Source: an uncultured Alphaproteobacteria bacterium
GTDB lineage: Bacteria > Pseudomonadota > Alphaproteobacteria > Micropepsales > Micropepsaceae
Length of the DNA stretch: 5,808 nucleotides
Direction of reading: 5' to 3'
Assembly (NCBI GenBank): GCA_937942205.1
Contig: CALDFO010000342.1
Span: forward strand, 1-5,808
Shown here: positions 5,347 through 5,808 of the stretch, piece after piece
How positions within the stretch are numbered: position 1 is the stretch's first letter
Layout of the letters: the number at the start of each line of letters is the position of its first letter
The notes under the pieces: generated by a model
Database searches by the model: none
Seen by the model: the letters and a program-made list of their open reading frames with translations, nothing else
Told to the model about the DNA's origin: nothing
Program-made: the position numbers and the translations under genes

Positions 5347-5808
5347 ATGATCCCCATCACCGGCAAGGCCCACGACCTGGGCGATGGTTTCTTCGTCACC
5401 CGGCTGCTGCCGCAGGCGGCGCGGCGCAGCATCGGCCCCTTCGTCTTTCTCGACTATTTCGGGCCGGTGGCGTTCAAGCCCGGCAAGGGCATCGATGTGC
5501 GGCCGCATCCCCATATCGGACTGGCGACCATCACCTATCTGTTCGAAGGCGCGCAGATGCACCGCGACACCCTGGGCACGGTGCAGGAAATCATGCCGGG
5601 CGACGTCAACTGGATGACGGCGGGCCGCGGCATCGCCCATTCCGAGCGTACCGGCGATGCGGTGCGCGCCGCCGGCCACCGGATGCACGGCATCCAGAGC
5701 TGGGTGGGCCTGCCCCAGGCGGACGAGGAAACGCCGCCGCATTTTCAGCATGTCGCGGCCGCCGACCTTCCGGAACGGGAAGACGGCGGCGTGACCCTGC
5801 GGCTGATC
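5347..5808 (+). CDS. Pirin-family cupin protein, N-terminal 154 residues (3' end beyond window)
   Basis: A bicupin pirin-family protein, probably cytosolic. Known members act as quercetin 2,3-dioxygenases or as regulators by protein contact, and some answer to oxidative or redox stress; which applies here cannot be told. All four metal ligands of the N-terminal cupin are present at family spacing: H54 and H56 in RPHPHIGL, H98 and E100 in GIAHSER (human pirin: H56, H58, H101, E103). Other family blocks are GPFVFLDYFGP (about 30-40), ATITYLFEG, MPGDVNWMTAGRG and GIQSWVGLP. The start ATG 5347 gives the normal N-terminal length. No good Shine-Dalgarno precedes it, but TAGGCT lies at 5335-5340, compatible with a leaderless transcript. 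It is divergent from the MBL operon. The reading frame is open to the window edge. Confidence 0.95.
   Translation, partial: MIPITGKAHDLGDGFFVTRLLPQAARRSIGPFVFLDYFGPVAFKPGKGIDVRPHPHIGLATITYLFEGAQMHRDTLGTVQEIMPGDVNWMTAGRGIAHSERTGDAVRAAGHRMHGIQSWVGLPQADEETPPHFQHVAAADLPEREDGGVTLRLI

Noticed and set aside
5311..5751. Minus-strand open frame of 146 codons at the right edge
   Set aside because: Antisense to the pirin gene, whose four metal ligands are all present.

Overview
The window looks like chromosomal DNA from a high-GC alphaproteobacterium. The evidence is the GC-rich codon use with many long antisense shadow ORFs, the cytochrome oxidase subunit II gene divergent from tldD, and two repeat families of a kind I associate with alphaproteobacterial genomes (a TTCGACARGCTCAGG-type palindrome and a GTCATTCCCGCGAAAGCGGGAA-type hairpin). 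I cannot fix the genus from sequence alone.

Layout, left to right. (1) Positions 1-416, minus strand: the N-terminal part of coxB/ctaC, cut by the window edge. (2) Positions 417-711: a divergent intergenic region with a perfect 10-bp hairpin in the coxB leader and a GC palindrome. (3) Positions 712-2145, plus strand: a complete tldD metallopeptidase. (4) Positions 2146-3052: an accessory-looking stretch. It has a short tandem repeat, then a small GIY-YIG endonuclease gene bracketed by two inverted copies of a palindromic repeat. One copy holds the gene's start codon and the other its stop codon. Next come a DUF952-family gene with a TTG start and a 117-bp composite inverted hairpin element. 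(5) Positions 3053-5286, minus strand: two tandem, translationally coupled, exported metallo-beta-lactamase-fold proteins of the ComEC-C-terminal/ComA-like type, clearly paralogous. (6) Positions 5287-5346: a 60-bp divergent spacer with a perfect 19-bp palindrome. (7) From 5347 on, plus strand: a pirin-family gene running off the right edge.

How the genes work together: the respiratory and TldD genes are core functions that happen to be neighbours. The two MBL genes form a two-gene operon (TGATG overlap) of secreted hydrolases with unknown substrate, and may be co-regulated with the divergent pirin gene through the 19-bp palindrome. The GIY-YIG gene with its hairpin repeats is the best candidate for an unusual system: a repeat-bracketed nuclease unit that resembles, in organisation only, REP elements with their associated transposases.
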